This document shows, in pieces, positions 46,610 through 55,486 of a stretch of 64,000 nucleotides of DNA. Numbering within the stretch: the first letter of the stretch is position 1; each line of letters begins with the position of its first letter. The notes under the pieces were generated by a model. That model was not told the origin of the DNA, did not search any database, and saw only the letters and a program-made list of their open reading frames with translations. Position numbers and translations under genes: made by a program. Origin of the DNA: Actinoplanes campanulatus. GTDB lineage: Bacteria > Actinomycetota > Actinomycetes > Mycobacteriales > Micromonosporaceae. Where the stretch lies: assembly GCF_014647795.1 (NCBI RefSeq), contig NZ_BMPW01000031.1, forward strand, positions 32,789 to 96,788, written 5' to 3'.

Positions 46610-47226
46610 GCCGGGATGTCCGACGGGTCGTCGAACCAGCCACCGTCGAGGCCCGGGTTGTCGTCTACCAGCACATACTCCTCCTCGACCTCGGCCACCT
46701 CTACGCCCGCGCCACCGATGGCGGCGAGCAACCCGGCCAGCGCCGTGGCCGCCTCCGGCCGGCCCGCCCGGTAGCAGCGCTGAGTGACGAACCTCTCCTG
46801 CACGCCGTCGGGCCGTGTCCGCCGGGCATTGCGCGACAGGTGGGCGCCATGCCGGACGGCCAGCTCACGAACCGGCTCCAGCGGGGCTCCGGCGGGCAGC
46901 AGCACCTTGACGTGATGCTCGAAGTAGAGGTCGGGCCGTGCGTCGGCCGCGGTGAGGGGCGCCTCGCCGCCGGACGCGGCGGCCTCGACCTTGAGCCGGG
47001 TGACCGGGACGCCGGCCGCCCGCAGGGTGGCCGCGACCCGGCGGGCGTCCGCCTCCGCCGAGACCGGCGTGCCGTCGGACAGCCAGCTCAGCATCGGCTG
47101 GCTGGCGTGGTCGCCGCGATCGAGCAGGATGCGGGTGTATCGCATGCTCCGGGCCGCCGCCCAGGATCGAAGCTGCTCGTCGTCGGCCTCGGCCACGACC
47201 GTCAGATGGATCTCGTATCGGCTCAC
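46606..47226 (-). CDS. Hypothetical protein with an internal domain duplication
   Basis: Predicted 206 residues, unknown family. The two halves look alike: each begins with an E-[IH]-H-x-[TV]-V strand (YEIHLTVV; YFEHHVKVLL), has a central R-rich segment and ends with LxxAGVxVxxxxVE (AAGVPVTRLKVE; GGAGVEVAEVEE). This suggests two ferredoxin-like modules. The C-terminus is acidic (DDNPGLDGGWFDDPSD). It overlaps the nucleotidyltransferase gene by four bases, so the two products are probably made together and may form a functional pair. Confidence 0.7.
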   Translation of the reverse strand: MSRYEIHLTVVAEADDEQLRSWAAARSMRYTRILLDRGDHASQPMLSWLSDGTPVSAEADARRVAATLRAAGVPVTRLKVEAAASGGEAPLTAADARPDLYFEHHVKVLLPAGAPLEPVRELAVRHGAHLSRNARRTRPDGVQERFVTQRCYRAGRPEAATALAGLLAAIGGAGVEVAEVEEEYVLVDDNPGLDGGWFDDPSDIPA

Positions 47227-47335
47227 GCGCGCACGCTAACCGCGGGGTGTGACATCTCCGGGGCACGGAATCGGCGGACGGTAGGCTCACGGGGGAGCCG
47301 GCGGGGTTTCGGCGACGGGAGGAAGGGGTCCCATC

Positions 47336-47548
47336 ATGGCGGTCACCAGCACCTACACCGTGAAAGGCATGACCTGCTCGCACTGCGTGCAGTCGGTGAC
47401 CCAGGAGCTGTCCGCCCTGCCAGGCGTCACCGGCGTGCAGGTCGATCTCGCCTCCGGCGGGGTCACTGTCGCCAGCGAGACCCCGCTCGCCGAGCAGGCG
47501 GTGCGGGAGGCGGTCGACGAGGCCGGCTACGAGCTCGCGGATGCCTGA
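47336..47548 (+). CDS. copZ: Copper chaperone / heavy-metal-associated domain protein
   Basis: Predicted 70 residues forming one HMA fold. The metal site GMTCSHC has Cys14 and Cys17, and the ending AVDEAGYEL is typical of CopZ. It should carry Cu(I) in the cytoplasm. The last eight bases overlap the next gene, which encodes a membrane-anchored partner; no copper ATPase or regulator gene is in the window. Confidence 0.93.
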   Translation: MAVTSTYTVKGMTCSHCVQSVTQELSALPGVTGVQVDLASGGVTVASETPLAEQAVREAVDEAGYELADA

Positions 47549-48695
47549 CGAGACGCAGGCCACCCCGGTCGGGCGCAGGCCGGCCGAGCAGCGTCACCCA
47601 TCAGAATCAATGCCCATAAAAGCCGAAAAACCGGAATCCGAGGGTACGGGAGAGCCACACCCACACCCCAACCGCACCGACGAGGGCCGGCCCGGGCGGG
47701 TGGACACCGGCGATGTCCCGGAGGACGACACCGGCGCGCCACGTCTCGGTCTGGTGGGCGGGGGAGACGGCTCTTCCGCGACGCCCGGGTTCCGGTTCGC
47801 GGCCATCGGGGCTCTGCTGATCGTCGTGCTCTTCGCGGGCTACGGGCTGGGCCGGCTCAACGGCGGCACCGCCGGCACGACCGCGACCCCGGCCGGCACC
47901 CAACAACCCACCCCGACGGCGTCCGCCTTCGACGAGAGCCAACCACACACCCACGGCACCACCGCACCGATCGGCGCGACCGGGCAGGGCGCCGCCGTCG
48001 GTGGCCTCTCGCTCAGCGGCAACGGCCTCACCCTGACCCCGCTGGTCACCACCTTCCAGGGGGGCCGTCCGCAGCGGCTGGACTTCACGATCAACGGCCC
48101 GGGCGGTGCGCCGGTCACCACGTACGCCGTCGTGCACGACAAGCCGCTGCACCTCATCGTGATCCGCCGTGATCTGACCGGCTTCCAGCATCTACACCCG
48201 GTGATGGCGGCCGACGGCACGTGGAGTGTCGATCTCACGCTGGCCGAACCCGGCGTCTACCGCATGATCGCCGATTTCACCGCGGTGGTCGGCGGTGAGC
48301 GGCTGGTCTCCACGCTGGGCAGCGACCTGACGGTCGCCGGAAGCTACACGCCGGTCACCCTGCCCGATCCGGCGCGGGCCACGACCGCCGACGGCCACCA
48401 GGTGGGGTACGAGGGCACGCCCGTCACCGAGTCCACCCAGCCGCTGCTCATGACCGTCACCGACGCGGCCGGCCGGCCGGTGACGGTCGAGCCGTACCTG
48501 GGCGCCTTCGGTCATCTGGTGGTGCTGCGTCAGGGCGACCTCGGCTATGTCCACGTGCACCCGGAGACGGGACTGGTCGACGGCAAGGTCAAGTTCTGGC
48601 TGGCCGCCCCGAGCCCCGGCACCTACCGGATGTTCTTCGACTTCCAGGTCGCCGGGAAGGTCTCCACGGCGGCCTGGACCGTGGTGGTCAGCTGA
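47541..48695 (+). CDS. Membrane-anchored extracytoplasmic protein linked to copper chaperone
   Basis: Predicted 384 residues. A disordered, His/Pro-containing cytoplasmic N-terminus (EPHPHPNRT), one transmembrane helix (about 83-104), a Thr/Pro-rich linker and an extracytoplasmic beta-rich region with two similar modules follow. Each module has a His-rich strand (VIRRDLTGFQHLHP and VLRQGDLGYVHVHP), good candidates for metal binding. Secreted proteins of this kind accompany copper-handling genes in actinobacteria. ATG overlaps copZ by eight bases; the 3' end overlaps the convergent methyltransferase gene by eight bases. Confidence 0.8.
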   Translation: MPDETQATPVGRRPAEQRHPSESMPIKAEKPESEGTGEPHPHPNRTDEGRPGRVDTGDVPEDDTGAPRLGLVGGGDGSSATPGFRFAAIGALLIVVLFAGYGLGRLNGGTAGTTATPAGTQQPTPTASAFDESQPHTHGTTAPIGATGQGAAVGGLSLSGNGLTLTPLVTTFQGGRPQRLDFTINGPGGAPVTTYAVVHDKPLHLIVIRRDLTGFQHLHPVMAADGTWSVDLTLAEPGVYRMIADFTAVVGGERLVSTLGSDLTVAGSYTPVTLPDPARATTADGHQVGYEGTPVTESTQPLLMTVTDAAGRPVTVEPYLGAFGHLVVLRQGDLGYVHVHPETGLVDGKVKFWLAAPSPGTYRMFFDFQVAGKVSTAAWTVVVS

Positions 48696-49836
48696 GCATC
48701 CGGGAGAGCGCCGGCGTCACGCCCCACTGGCTGGTCAGCGAGTCGTACTCGGCCCGCTGCTCGTCGGTGGGCGCCGCGCCGGTCCGCCGGGCCCGCAGCA
48801 TGAGGTTGCGCGGGGTGTGCGCCGAGTCGATGAACTCGACCACCTCCACCCGATAGCCGCGCAACCGCAGCAGGGCGGCCCGCAGCGAGTCGGTCAGCAC
48901 GTCGGCGAACCTCTCCCGCAGGATCGCGTGGCGGGTCATCTCCCCGTACGGCGAAGGGGTTGCACCGCCTTTGATCTGCGCCGCGATGTCGTGGTGGCAG
49001 CACGGGGCGGCCAGCACCCACCGGGCCTCCCAGCTGACCGCCCGGGCCAGCGCCTGGTCGGTGGCCGTGTCGCAGGCGTGCAGGGCGAGCACCAGGTCCG
49101 GCGGGAACGGCAGCTCGGCCTCCTCGATCGTCCCGGCCACGAACGTCACGTCCGCCGCACAGCCGAGTTCGGCGGCGACCGCGCTGTTGCGGACCCGCTG
49201 GTCCTCTCGGACATCGACCCCCACGACCTGGACGTGCGCGCCCCGGCCGGACAGATATCGATAGGCCGCGAAGGTGAGGTAGGCGTTGCCGCAGCCGAGG
49301 TCGACGACGCGCAGCGGGCTCGGCAGCTCGTCGGGCAGGGTCGCGGCGAGCGCGCGCAGGAAGGCGTCGATCTGGCGGCGCTTCGCCGCGGTGCCGCCGA
49401 CCACCGAGAACAGCGGGTCGCCCGGATCGAGCAGCCACTGCTTGGCCCGGTCGTGGCCCTCGGCGGCACGCGGCGCGGCGACGGCTCCGGCCCGGTGCAC
49501 CTGCGCGTCGCCCTTCTTGGTGATCCGCACCTGCACGGTGGCCGAATCGGTCTCGACGTGCCAGTTGCCGAACGGCTCGGCCAGCAGCTCGTCGACCGCG
49601 GCGGCGGCCTCCGGGCCGGGCGCGACGTTCCGCGTGAACGGCCGAGCGCCGTCATCCGTGACGATCTGTAGTTTCCGCCCGTGCTTGAGAGTTACCGGCC
49701 GCACCTGGGCCCGCGTCACCGACGGTACGTGCCCGCGGCGCCGGCCGGCCGCGACGGCCCGGGTGAGGCCCGGTGCGAGCAGGAGCTCCCGCACCTCGGC
49801 GAGGACTGTTTCGAGCGGTTCTGGCATGGAATCCAT
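48688..49836 (-). CDS. SAM-dependent methyltransferase (METTL25/GSTCD-like)
   Basis: Predicted 382 residues. An N-terminal ~130 residue region (VTLKHGRKLQIVTDDGARPF, FGNWHVETDSATVQVRITKK) precedes a Rossmann methyltransferase with motif I VVDLGCGNAYLTF and VVGVDVRED. The motif ALHACDTATDQAL followed by LAAPCCHHD is characteristic of a group including eukaryotic METTL25 and GSTCD, some of which act on RNA. ATG at 49836 or 49827 are both possible; neither has a strong ribosome binding site. Confidence 0.8.
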   Translation of the reverse strand: MDSMPEPLETVLAEVRELLLAPGLTRAVAAGRRRGHVPSVTRAQVRPVTLKHGRKLQIVTDDGARPFTRNVAPGPEAAAAVDELLAEPFGNWHVETDSATVQVRITKKGDAQVHRAGAVAAPRAAEGHDRAKQWLLDPGDPLFSVVGGTAAKRRQIDAFLRALAATLPDELPSPLRVVDLGCGNAYLTFAAYRYLSGRGAHVQVVGVDVREDQRVRNSAVAAELGCAADVTFVAGTIEEAELPFPPDLVLALHACDTATDQALARAVSWEARWVLAAPCCHHDIAAQIKGGATPSPYGEMTRHAILRERFADVLTDSLRAALLRLRGYRVEVVEFIDSAHTPRNLMLRARRTGAAPTDEQRAEYDSLTSQWGVTPALSRMLS

Positions 49837-49932
49837 TCTGCCCGGCGCCCGGGATGTCCCCGCGGGGCTGTGGATCTCGCGCGGCGCGGTTAGGTTGATC
49901 GATGTAGAAGAAGAAGACGAGGTGCCCCCCAC

Positions 49933-50589
49933 ATGTCGTTCCTCGCCGATTCCTCCGCGCCCACGCTGCTCACCGCCCGCCTGCGGGAGGCCACCAGACA
50001 GGAGCACGCCGCGGCGCGGCGCAGCCCGTTCATCGACGGGATAGCCTCCGGGCGCCTGCCGATGGCCGCGTACGCCGAACTGCTGGCCCAGTACTGGTTC
50101 GTCTACGAGTCACTGGAGCTGGCCGCCGGCGCGATGGCCGATGACCCGGTGGCCGGGCGGTTCGTCTACCCGGAGCTGTACCGGATGCCGTCGCTCGAGT
50201 CCGACCTGCGGTTCCTGTTCGGGCCGCGCTGGCAGAGCCGGATCACCGCGCTACCGGCCACGACCACCTACTGCACGCGGATCCGCAGTGCCGCGTTCGA
50301 CCGGGCCACCGGGTACGTGGCCCATCACTGCACCCGCTACCTGGGCGACCTCTCCGGCGGGCAGTGGCTGGGGCAGGCGGTCGTCGGGGCGTACGGGTTC
50401 CGCCGTCACGGCTACCGGTTCTTCGTGTTCGAGGGCGTCGACCCGCCGCTGTTCCGGGCCCGCTACCGGGAGCGGCTCAACGCCGTCCCGTGGAGCCGGG
50501 CCGAGCAGGACGCCTTCGTGAACGAGGTGTCCGCCGCGTTCCGGCTGAACATCGACCTGCTGGCCGAGCTGTGGGAGAGCTGGACCTGA
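49933..50589 (+). CDS. Biliverdin-producing heme oxygenase
   Basis: Predicted 218 residues. Proximal haem ligand His25 lies in REATRQEHAAARR, and the distal helix has YLGDLSGGQ, the signature that kinks over haem. The enzyme cleaves haem to biliverdin, CO and iron. In actinobacteria it usually serves iron acquisition. TTAGGTTGA at 49890-49898 resembles one half of an IdeR/DtxR iron box, but the second half is absent, so iron regulation is only a hint. Confidence 0.93.
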   Translation: MSFLADSSAPTLLTARLREATRQEHAAARRSPFIDGIASGRLPMAAYAELLAQYWFVYESLELAAGAMADDPVAGRFVYPELYRMPSLESDLRFLFGPRWQSRITALPATTTYCTRIRSAAFDRATGYVAHHCTRYLGDLSGGQWLGQAVVGAYGFRRHGYRFFVFEGVDPPLFRARYRERLNAVPWSRAEQDAFVNEVSAAFRLNIDLLAELWESWT

Positions 50590-50655
50590 CGGTGGATCTT
50601 GAACGACCAGCCACCGCATCCGGTGGTCAATCGTCCAAGATCCGGCCAGGAGGGG

Positions 50656-52431
50656 TCAGGCCTCCGAGGCGGCGTCCGAGGACGCGGCGGTGCGGGTGGT
50701 ACGGCGACGGCGCCGCCGAGGAGCGTCGGCCTCGTCCGGCGAGTCCGCGGTGGCGGGCTCGGGAGCCGGAGCGGAGTCGGACGCCGGCGCGTCGCCCTCG
50801 GAGAAGACCACCGAGGTGGCGGTCGTCCGGCGGCGACGCGTCCGGGTACGAGGAGCGGCCTCTTCCGAGCCGGTGACCGTATCCTGCGCCTCGGAAGGCG
50901 CCGCGGAAGTACTGGCGGGCGTACCGGAAGCGCCGGACGGCGTACCGGGAAGGGTCTCGGAATCCTCGCCCACCCGCCGCCGGCGACGCTGCCGCTGGGG
51001 CCGCTCGCCACTGTCACCGGACGGCGAAGCCGCACCGGCGCTCTCGGACGACGGCCCGGAGTCGCCACCGCGTGAGCGCCCACGACCACGGCCGCGATCG
51101 CGGCCGTTACCGCGCCGCCCACCGCCGCCGAGATCCTCCTCGACCTCGGCCGACAGCCCGGCCCGGCTGCGCTCGGCGGTCGGCAGCGTGCCCGAGACGT
51201 CGGTCGGGATCTCCAGGTCGGCGTAGAGCGCGGGCGACGTGTGGTACGTCTCCGGCGGCTCCGGCATGCTGAGGCCGAGCGACTTGTCGATCAGCACCCA
51301 GCGCGGCATGTCCTCCCAGTCCACGAAGGTGACCGCGACACCGGTGGCGCCCGCCCGGCCGGTGCGGCCGATGCGGTGCGTGTAGGTCTCCGGGTCCTCC
51401 GGGCAGTCGTAGTTGATCACGTGGGTGACGCCCGAGACGTCCAGCCCGCGGGCCGCCACGTCGGTCGCCACCAGCACGTCGATCTTGCCGCTGCGGAACG
51501 CCCGCAGAGCCCGCTCGCGCGCGCCCTGGCCCAGGTCACCGTGGACGGCGGCGACCGCGAACCCGCGGAAGTCGAGGTCCTCGGCCACTCGGTCGGCGGC
51601 CCGCTTGGTACGCGTGAAGATCATCGTGAGGGACCGCTCGCGCGCCTGGAGGATGCGCGCCACCATCTCCAGTTTGTTCAGCGGGTGGGTGCGGTAGACG
51701 ACCTGCTTGGTGAGCGGCGACGGGCCGCTCTCGGTGGTGTGCCCGGCGTGGATGGTGACCGGGTTGCGCAGGAACCGCCGGGACAGGGCGACGATCGGGT
51801 CCGGCATGGTGGCCGAGAACAGCATGGTCTGCCGCTGCTCCGGGATCATCGCCAGGATCTTCTCGACGTCCTCCAGGAAGCCCAGGTCGAGCATCCGGTC
51901 GGCCTCGTCGAGCACCAGGGCCTGGATCGAGCCCAGCTTGAGCTGCTTCTGCTTGCACAGGTCGAGCAGGCGGCCGGGGGTGCCGACCAGGATCTCGACG
52001 CCCTTCTTGAGCGCCTCGACCTGAGGCTCGTACGCCACCCCGCCGTAGATCGGCAGAACCCGGACACCCCGGGTGCTGCCCGCCGCGGCGAGGTCGCGGG
52101 CCACCTGGAGACCCAGCTCACGGGTGGGGACGACGATCAGGGCCTGGGGCTGCCCGGTGGCGCCCTCGGCAGGGGCGGTGACCCGCTCCAGCAGGGGCAG
52201 ACCGAAGCCGAGGGTCTTGCCGGTGCCGGTGGGGGCCTGGCCGATCAGGTCGGTGCCGCGCAGCGCGATCGGAAGTGCGTACTCCTGGATCGCGAACGCG
52301 TGAGTGATGCCCGCCTTGGCCAGGGCCTCCACCGTTTCGGCACGAACGCCCAGCTCAGCGAAGGTGGGGCTGTCGGGACGGACCGGCGCGCGGGTGGTTA
52401 CGGGGACTAGAGCTTGCTCGTTGTCGGTCAT
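50656..52431 (-). CDS. DEAD-box ATP-dependent RNA helicase
   Basis: Predicted 591 residues. Motifs in order: Q motif FAIQEYALPIAL, Walker A APTGTGKT, PTRELGLQ, VGTPGRLLD, DEADRMLD, SATMPD, IFTRTKRAADR, ARGLDVSGV and HRIGRTGRAG. After about residue 400 the tail is disordered with RGRGRGRSRGG and Ala/Thr/Arg-rich segments, typical of actinobacterial RhlE-like helicases and likely to bind RNA. The 220 bp upstream region ends in the terminator of the preceding operon, so the gene has its own promoter. Confidence 0.93.
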   Translation of the reverse strand: MTDNEQALVPVTTRAPVRPDSPTFAELGVRAETVEALAKAGITHAFAIQEYALPIALRGTDLIGQAPTGTGKTLGFGLPLLERVTAPAEGATGQPQALIVVPTRELGLQVARDLAAAGSTRGVRVLPIYGGVAYEPQVEALKKGVEILVGTPGRLLDLCKQKQLKLGSIQALVLDEADRMLDLGFLEDVEKILAMIPEQRQTMLFSATMPDPIVALSRRFLRNPVTIHAGHTTESGPSPLTKQVVYRTHPLNKLEMVARILQARERSLTMIFTRTKRAADRVAEDLDFRGFAVAAVHGDLGQGARERALRAFRSGKIDVLVATDVAARGLDVSGVTHVINYDCPEDPETYTHRIGRTGRAGATGVAVTFVDWEDMPRWVLIDKSLGLSMPEPPETYHTSPALYADLEIPTDVSGTLPTAERSRAGLSAEVEEDLGGGGRRGNGRDRGRGRGRSRGGDSGPSSESAGAASPSGDSGERPQRQRRRRRVGEDSETLPGTPSGASGTPASTSAAPSEAQDTVTGSEEAAPRTRTRRRRTTATSVVFSEGDAPASDSAPAPEPATADSPDEADAPRRRRRRTTRTAASSDAASEA

Positions 52432-52608
52432 GAAGTTTTACGGGTGCCCTCTCGTGGTGCGCCCGTCGAAAAGCTCTGGGGCGCGGTCTCGTATAGGCGC
52501 GGGCCGCACGCTCGAAAGCGGGCCACACGCTGGCCGTCGACTCGACAGATCGACGGCGACTCAGGCCACTCTACCCGACCTGCTAGCAGACGCATCCAAG
52601 AGAGAGTT

Positions 52609-52644
52609 ACGGGAGGGCACCCTGAGACCAGGGTGCCCTCCCGT
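52609..52644 (-). terminator. Intrinsic terminator after the DUF3107 gene
   Basis: A perfect 16 bp stem (ACGGGAGGGCACCCTG with its complement) and a four-base loop lie eight bases after the DUF3107 stop. On the minus strand it is followed by AACTCTCTCTT, a pyrimidine-rich tail. Confidence 0.85.
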
Positions 52645-52652
52645 GATGAAAC

Positions 52653-52877
52653 TCAGCGAGTGGTGAAGCCGAACGGGCGGTGCGACGCCTCGGCGATCTC
52701 CACGTAGGCCACCTTGGTGACCGGGATGATCACCTTGCGGCCCTTCTCGTCGGTGAGTGTCAGGACGCCGTCCTTGGCCAGAGCCTCCGTTACGGCCTGC
52801 TCGACCTCCGCCGGAGTCTGAGCGCTCTCCAGCACAAGCTCACGCGGCGAATGTTGCACGCCGATCTTGACCTCCAC
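52653..52877 (-). CDS. DUF3107 family protein
   Basis: Predicted 74 residues. The sequence VEVKIGVQHSPRELVLES and the ending KVAYVEIAEASHRPFGF match the small actinobacterial DUF3107 family, whose function is unknown. GTG at 52877 with GAGGAGGGG upstream. It follows the TetR gene by 40 bases and probably shares its transcript; the order TetR, DUF3107, DEAD-box helicase seems common in actinomycetes (recalled, not searched). Confidence 0.9.
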   Translation of the reverse strand: MEVKIGVQHSPRELVLESAQTPAEVEQAVTEALAKDGVLTLTDEKGRKVIIPVTKVAYVEIAEASHRPFGFTTR

Positions 52878-52917
52878 GGAGCCCCTCCTCAAACAATCCG
52901 TCTACCCGATCGAAAGG

Positions 52918-53577
52918 CTATCCGATTTCCGCAGGAGTACCGGCCGTTGAACCACCCTGCAGCGGGAAGCTGGCGATCCCACGCCAGATCAGCGCTGCTA
53001 CGAGCGCTTCGGCTTCAGCTTTGGGCGTACGCCGGCCGTTGGCGAGCCAGAACTGCGCCGCCTGTCCGGCCGCCCCGGCGAGGCCGGAGGCGAGCAGTTC
53101 GGCCTGGTCCGGCCGGAGGCCGGTGTCCGAGATGATGGTGTCGGTCACGGCCGCGATGCAGCCCTGCTCGACCCGCTCCACCCGCTGGCGGACCTGGGGG
53201 TCGTTGCGCAGGTCCGACTCGAAGACGAGCCGGAACGCCTCGCTCTCGTGATCCATGAAGTCGAAGTACGCCCGGACGGCGCCCTTCACCCGGTCCTTGT
53301 TGTCGGGAGACGCCAGCATGGCCCCGCGCACCTTGGCGATTATCGCGTCGCAGTGCGTGTCCAGCAGGGCCAGGTAGAGCTCCAGCTTGCCGGGGAAGTG
53401 TTGGTAGAGAACGGGCTTCGAGACGCCCGCCCGCTCCGCGATGTCGTCCATCGCGGCGGCGTGGTAGCCGTGCGCGACGAAGATCTGCTGCGCGGCGGCG
53501 AGCAACTGCTTGCGTCGCGCCGATCGGGGCAGGCGGGTGGGTCGTGCGGTCTGTTGCCCGCCGGACGCAGCGGTCAT
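52918..53577 (-). CDS. TetR-family transcriptional regulator
   Basis: Predicted 219 residues. The N-terminal helix-turn-helix (about 18-65) reads RKQLLAAAQQIF, YHAAAMDDIAERAGVS, VLYQHFPGK, a classical TetR domain. The C-terminal all-helical part binds an unknown ligand. ATG at 53577 with GGAGG ten bases upstream. Likely cotranscribed with DUF3107. Confidence 0.92.
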   Translation of the reverse strand: MTAASGGQQTARPTRLPRSARRKQLLAAAQQIFVAHGYHAAAMDDIAERAGVSKPVLYQHFPGKLELYLALLDTHCDAIIAKVRGAMLASPDNKDRVKGAVRAYFDFMDHESEAFRLVFESDLRNDPQVRQRVERVEQGCIAAVTDTIISDTGLRPDQAELLASGLAGAAGQAAQFWLANGRRTPKAEAEALVAALIWRGIASFPLQGGSTAGTPAEIG

Positions 53578-53734
53578 TTCTGTGAACCTCCAGGGGGTCG
53601 GTCCCCGCGGTTTGGCTTCCTGGATTGCCCGGATCGGCTCATGTCGCGGTCGTGCGGGCAATTGTCGCGACGCTGCAACTTATCGCCACTGCAACGACAC
53701 GGTAGCCTCAGCGGGGGCGAGCGAGGAGCACGCG

Positions 53735-55486
53735 GTGGATGAATCAGGGCATTCCGGAGAAGCCGGGGCCTCAACGGGTGGCAACGGCGCCGACTCGCAT
53801 GACCGCAACCGGGTGAACGGCTGGGCGAGCACCGACAGTCCGTGGGCCAACAATGGAGCCGCATTGGAGCAGGGAGTGGACACGCCACCATGGCGGCGTC
53901 CGTCGGATGGGCGAACCTTCGGCCGGCAGCAGTTCCCGCCGGAACGGCCTTTCGGGGCCGCGCCGTCGTCGGCCGTTCCGGCGCCCCAGCCGGGCTCCGA
54001 GATTCCCCCGCCAGGGGACACCGCTCCGTGGCCGGACCGCAACCGCCTCGCCGACATCCTCGGCCACCGGCGGCCCCCCGCGCCGTCGTCCGGGGCGCCC
54101 GGCCCGAGCAGCGCGCCCCCGTTTCCGTACGAGGGTGATCTCGACGACTCGTACCGCGATCCGGGACCGCAGCGCGGCTCCGCACCGCTGACCCGGCCCG
54201 ACTGGGCTCCCGATTCGCCCGCGCCAGTCTCCTCCGAGCCGATCCGCTCCCGGCACGCCCTGGTGACCGACACGCTCGCCCAGGGACTGCCCCAGTTCGA
54301 CGCCCCGCCGACCGACGGGGACCCAGCGACGGCTCGTTCGGCGTACGATGCGTCGAGCTTCCCGCACCACCCGTCCTATGCACCGCCCCCCGCGTTCCCG
54401 GGTCTCCCGGAGCCGGCCACCACGGCCGGCGCCGAGGGTGAGCCGAGCGGGACACTGCCCCAGCGCGTCCCGGCCCAGCCGGACGTCCCGAGAGTTCCGG
54501 AGCCGCCCTCCGTGGAGCCATCGGCCGAAGCGCCCGCCCTGGCGCGCATCGCGACGCACCTGCGCCGCGGTGACGTCGTGCCGGCACAGGAGCGTCAGGA
54601 GGGCTTCGACGTCCAGGACATCCTCGCCGCGGTCCGCGAGGTCGACGGCGTGCGTGACGCCTCGCTGCGGGCCACCCCGGCGGGGGCGCACAGCCTCCGG
54701 CTGGACCTGTCCGACGGCGCCGACCCGGCCGAGGTGAGCCGCCAGGTGGCCCGCCTCCTCCAGGACCGGATGGGCCTCGACGCGGCCATGCCCGGTGACC
54801 CGCCGGCCGCCCTGCGCCCGCCGTCGAACCCGTCCCGGACCCCGCTGCTGCCCACCCAGCCGACCCGGCCGGGCCGGGCCGCCGCCCCGGTCGCCCCGGT
54901 GTCGTCGATGCCCGCGCCCGCACCGATCCCGGTCGCGCCGGTGACCCCGGTCGCGCCGGTGTCCGCCATGCCGCGGATCCCGGTCGAGGAGCCCCGGCCG
55001 CGGGTGGTGAACGCGGGCGCCTCGCTGGTGCCGGCCGACGCCTCCAAGCCACGCCCACTGGACCCGGGCGACAACCCGGGCCCCCGCGTGATCATCGAGA
55101 ACGTGCACGTCAACACGTTCGGTGCGGACGCCACCGTCGAGGTGCGGCTGCGCGCCGGCGGGCGGACCGCCTCCGGCGTGGCGACCGGCCCGGCCGTCGA
55201 CGGCTACCTGCTGCGTCTCTGCGCCACGGCCACCGCCGGCGCGGTCGACGACCTGCTCTCCACCTCCCAGCACCGGGACGGCCCGGCCCGCTGCTTCGTC
55301 GAGCACGCCTCCGCCGTCTCGTTCGGCCCGATGCAGGTCGCCGTGGTGGTGCTGCTGCTGTCCTGCGGCGGCGGCTGGGTCGAGCAACTGGCCGGTTCCG
55401 CCGTGGTGACCGGCGACGACCGGCACGCCATGGTCCGCGCCACACTGGCGGCGGTCAATCGGCGTCTTGAGGCACTCTTGGCTTGA
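53735..55486 (+). CDS. Proline-rich protein with a C-terminal regulatory-like domain
   Basis: Predicted 583 residues, probably cytoplasmic as no signal peptide or membrane helix is apparent. Residues 1-280 are disordered and Pro/Ala/Ser-rich. Residues about 288-350 (FDVQDILAAVREVDGVRDAS, EVSRQVARLLQDRM) form a small folded module. A region of PVAPV-type repeats follows, and the C-terminal ~130 residues (VIIENVHVNTFGADATVEV, VDGYLLRLCATATAGAVDDLL) resemble the duplicated regulatory fold of the isopropylmalate synthase type, without catalytic domain. GTG start with GAGG eight bases before. It overlaps the hydrolase start by one base. Function unknown. Confidence 0.7.
   Translation: MDESGHSGEAGASTGGNGADSHDRNRVNGWASTDSPWANNGAALEQGVDTPPWRRPSDGRTFGRQQFPPERPFGAAPSSAVPAPQPGSEIPPPGDTAPWPDRNRLADILGHRRPPAPSSGAPGPSSAPPFPYEGDLDDSYRDPGPQRGSAPLTRPDWAPDSPAPVSSEPIRSRHALVTDTLAQGLPQFDAPPTDGDPATARSAYDASSFPHHPSYAPPPAFPGLPEPATTAGAEGEPSGTLPQRVPAQPDVPRVPEPPSVEPSAEAPALARIATHLRRGDVVPAQERQEGFDVQDILAAVREVDGVRDASLRATPAGAHSLRLDLSDGADPAEVSRQVARLLQDRMGLDAAMPGDPPAALRPPSNPSRTPLLPTQPTRPGRAAAPVAPVSSMPAPAPIPVAPVTPVAPVSAMPRIPVEEPRPRVVNAGASLVPADASKPRPLDPGDNPGPRVIIENVHVNTFGADATVEVRLRAGGRTASGVATGPAVDGYLLRLCATATAGAVDDLLSTSQHRDGPARCFVEHASAVSFGPMQVAVVVLLLSCGGGWVEQLAGSAVVTGDDRHAMVRATLAAVNRRLEALLA

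Noticed and set aside
49890-49909. IdeR/DtxR iron box before heme oxygenase
   Set aside because: Only the first half-site resembles the consensus; the second half is missing, so it is not listed as a feature.
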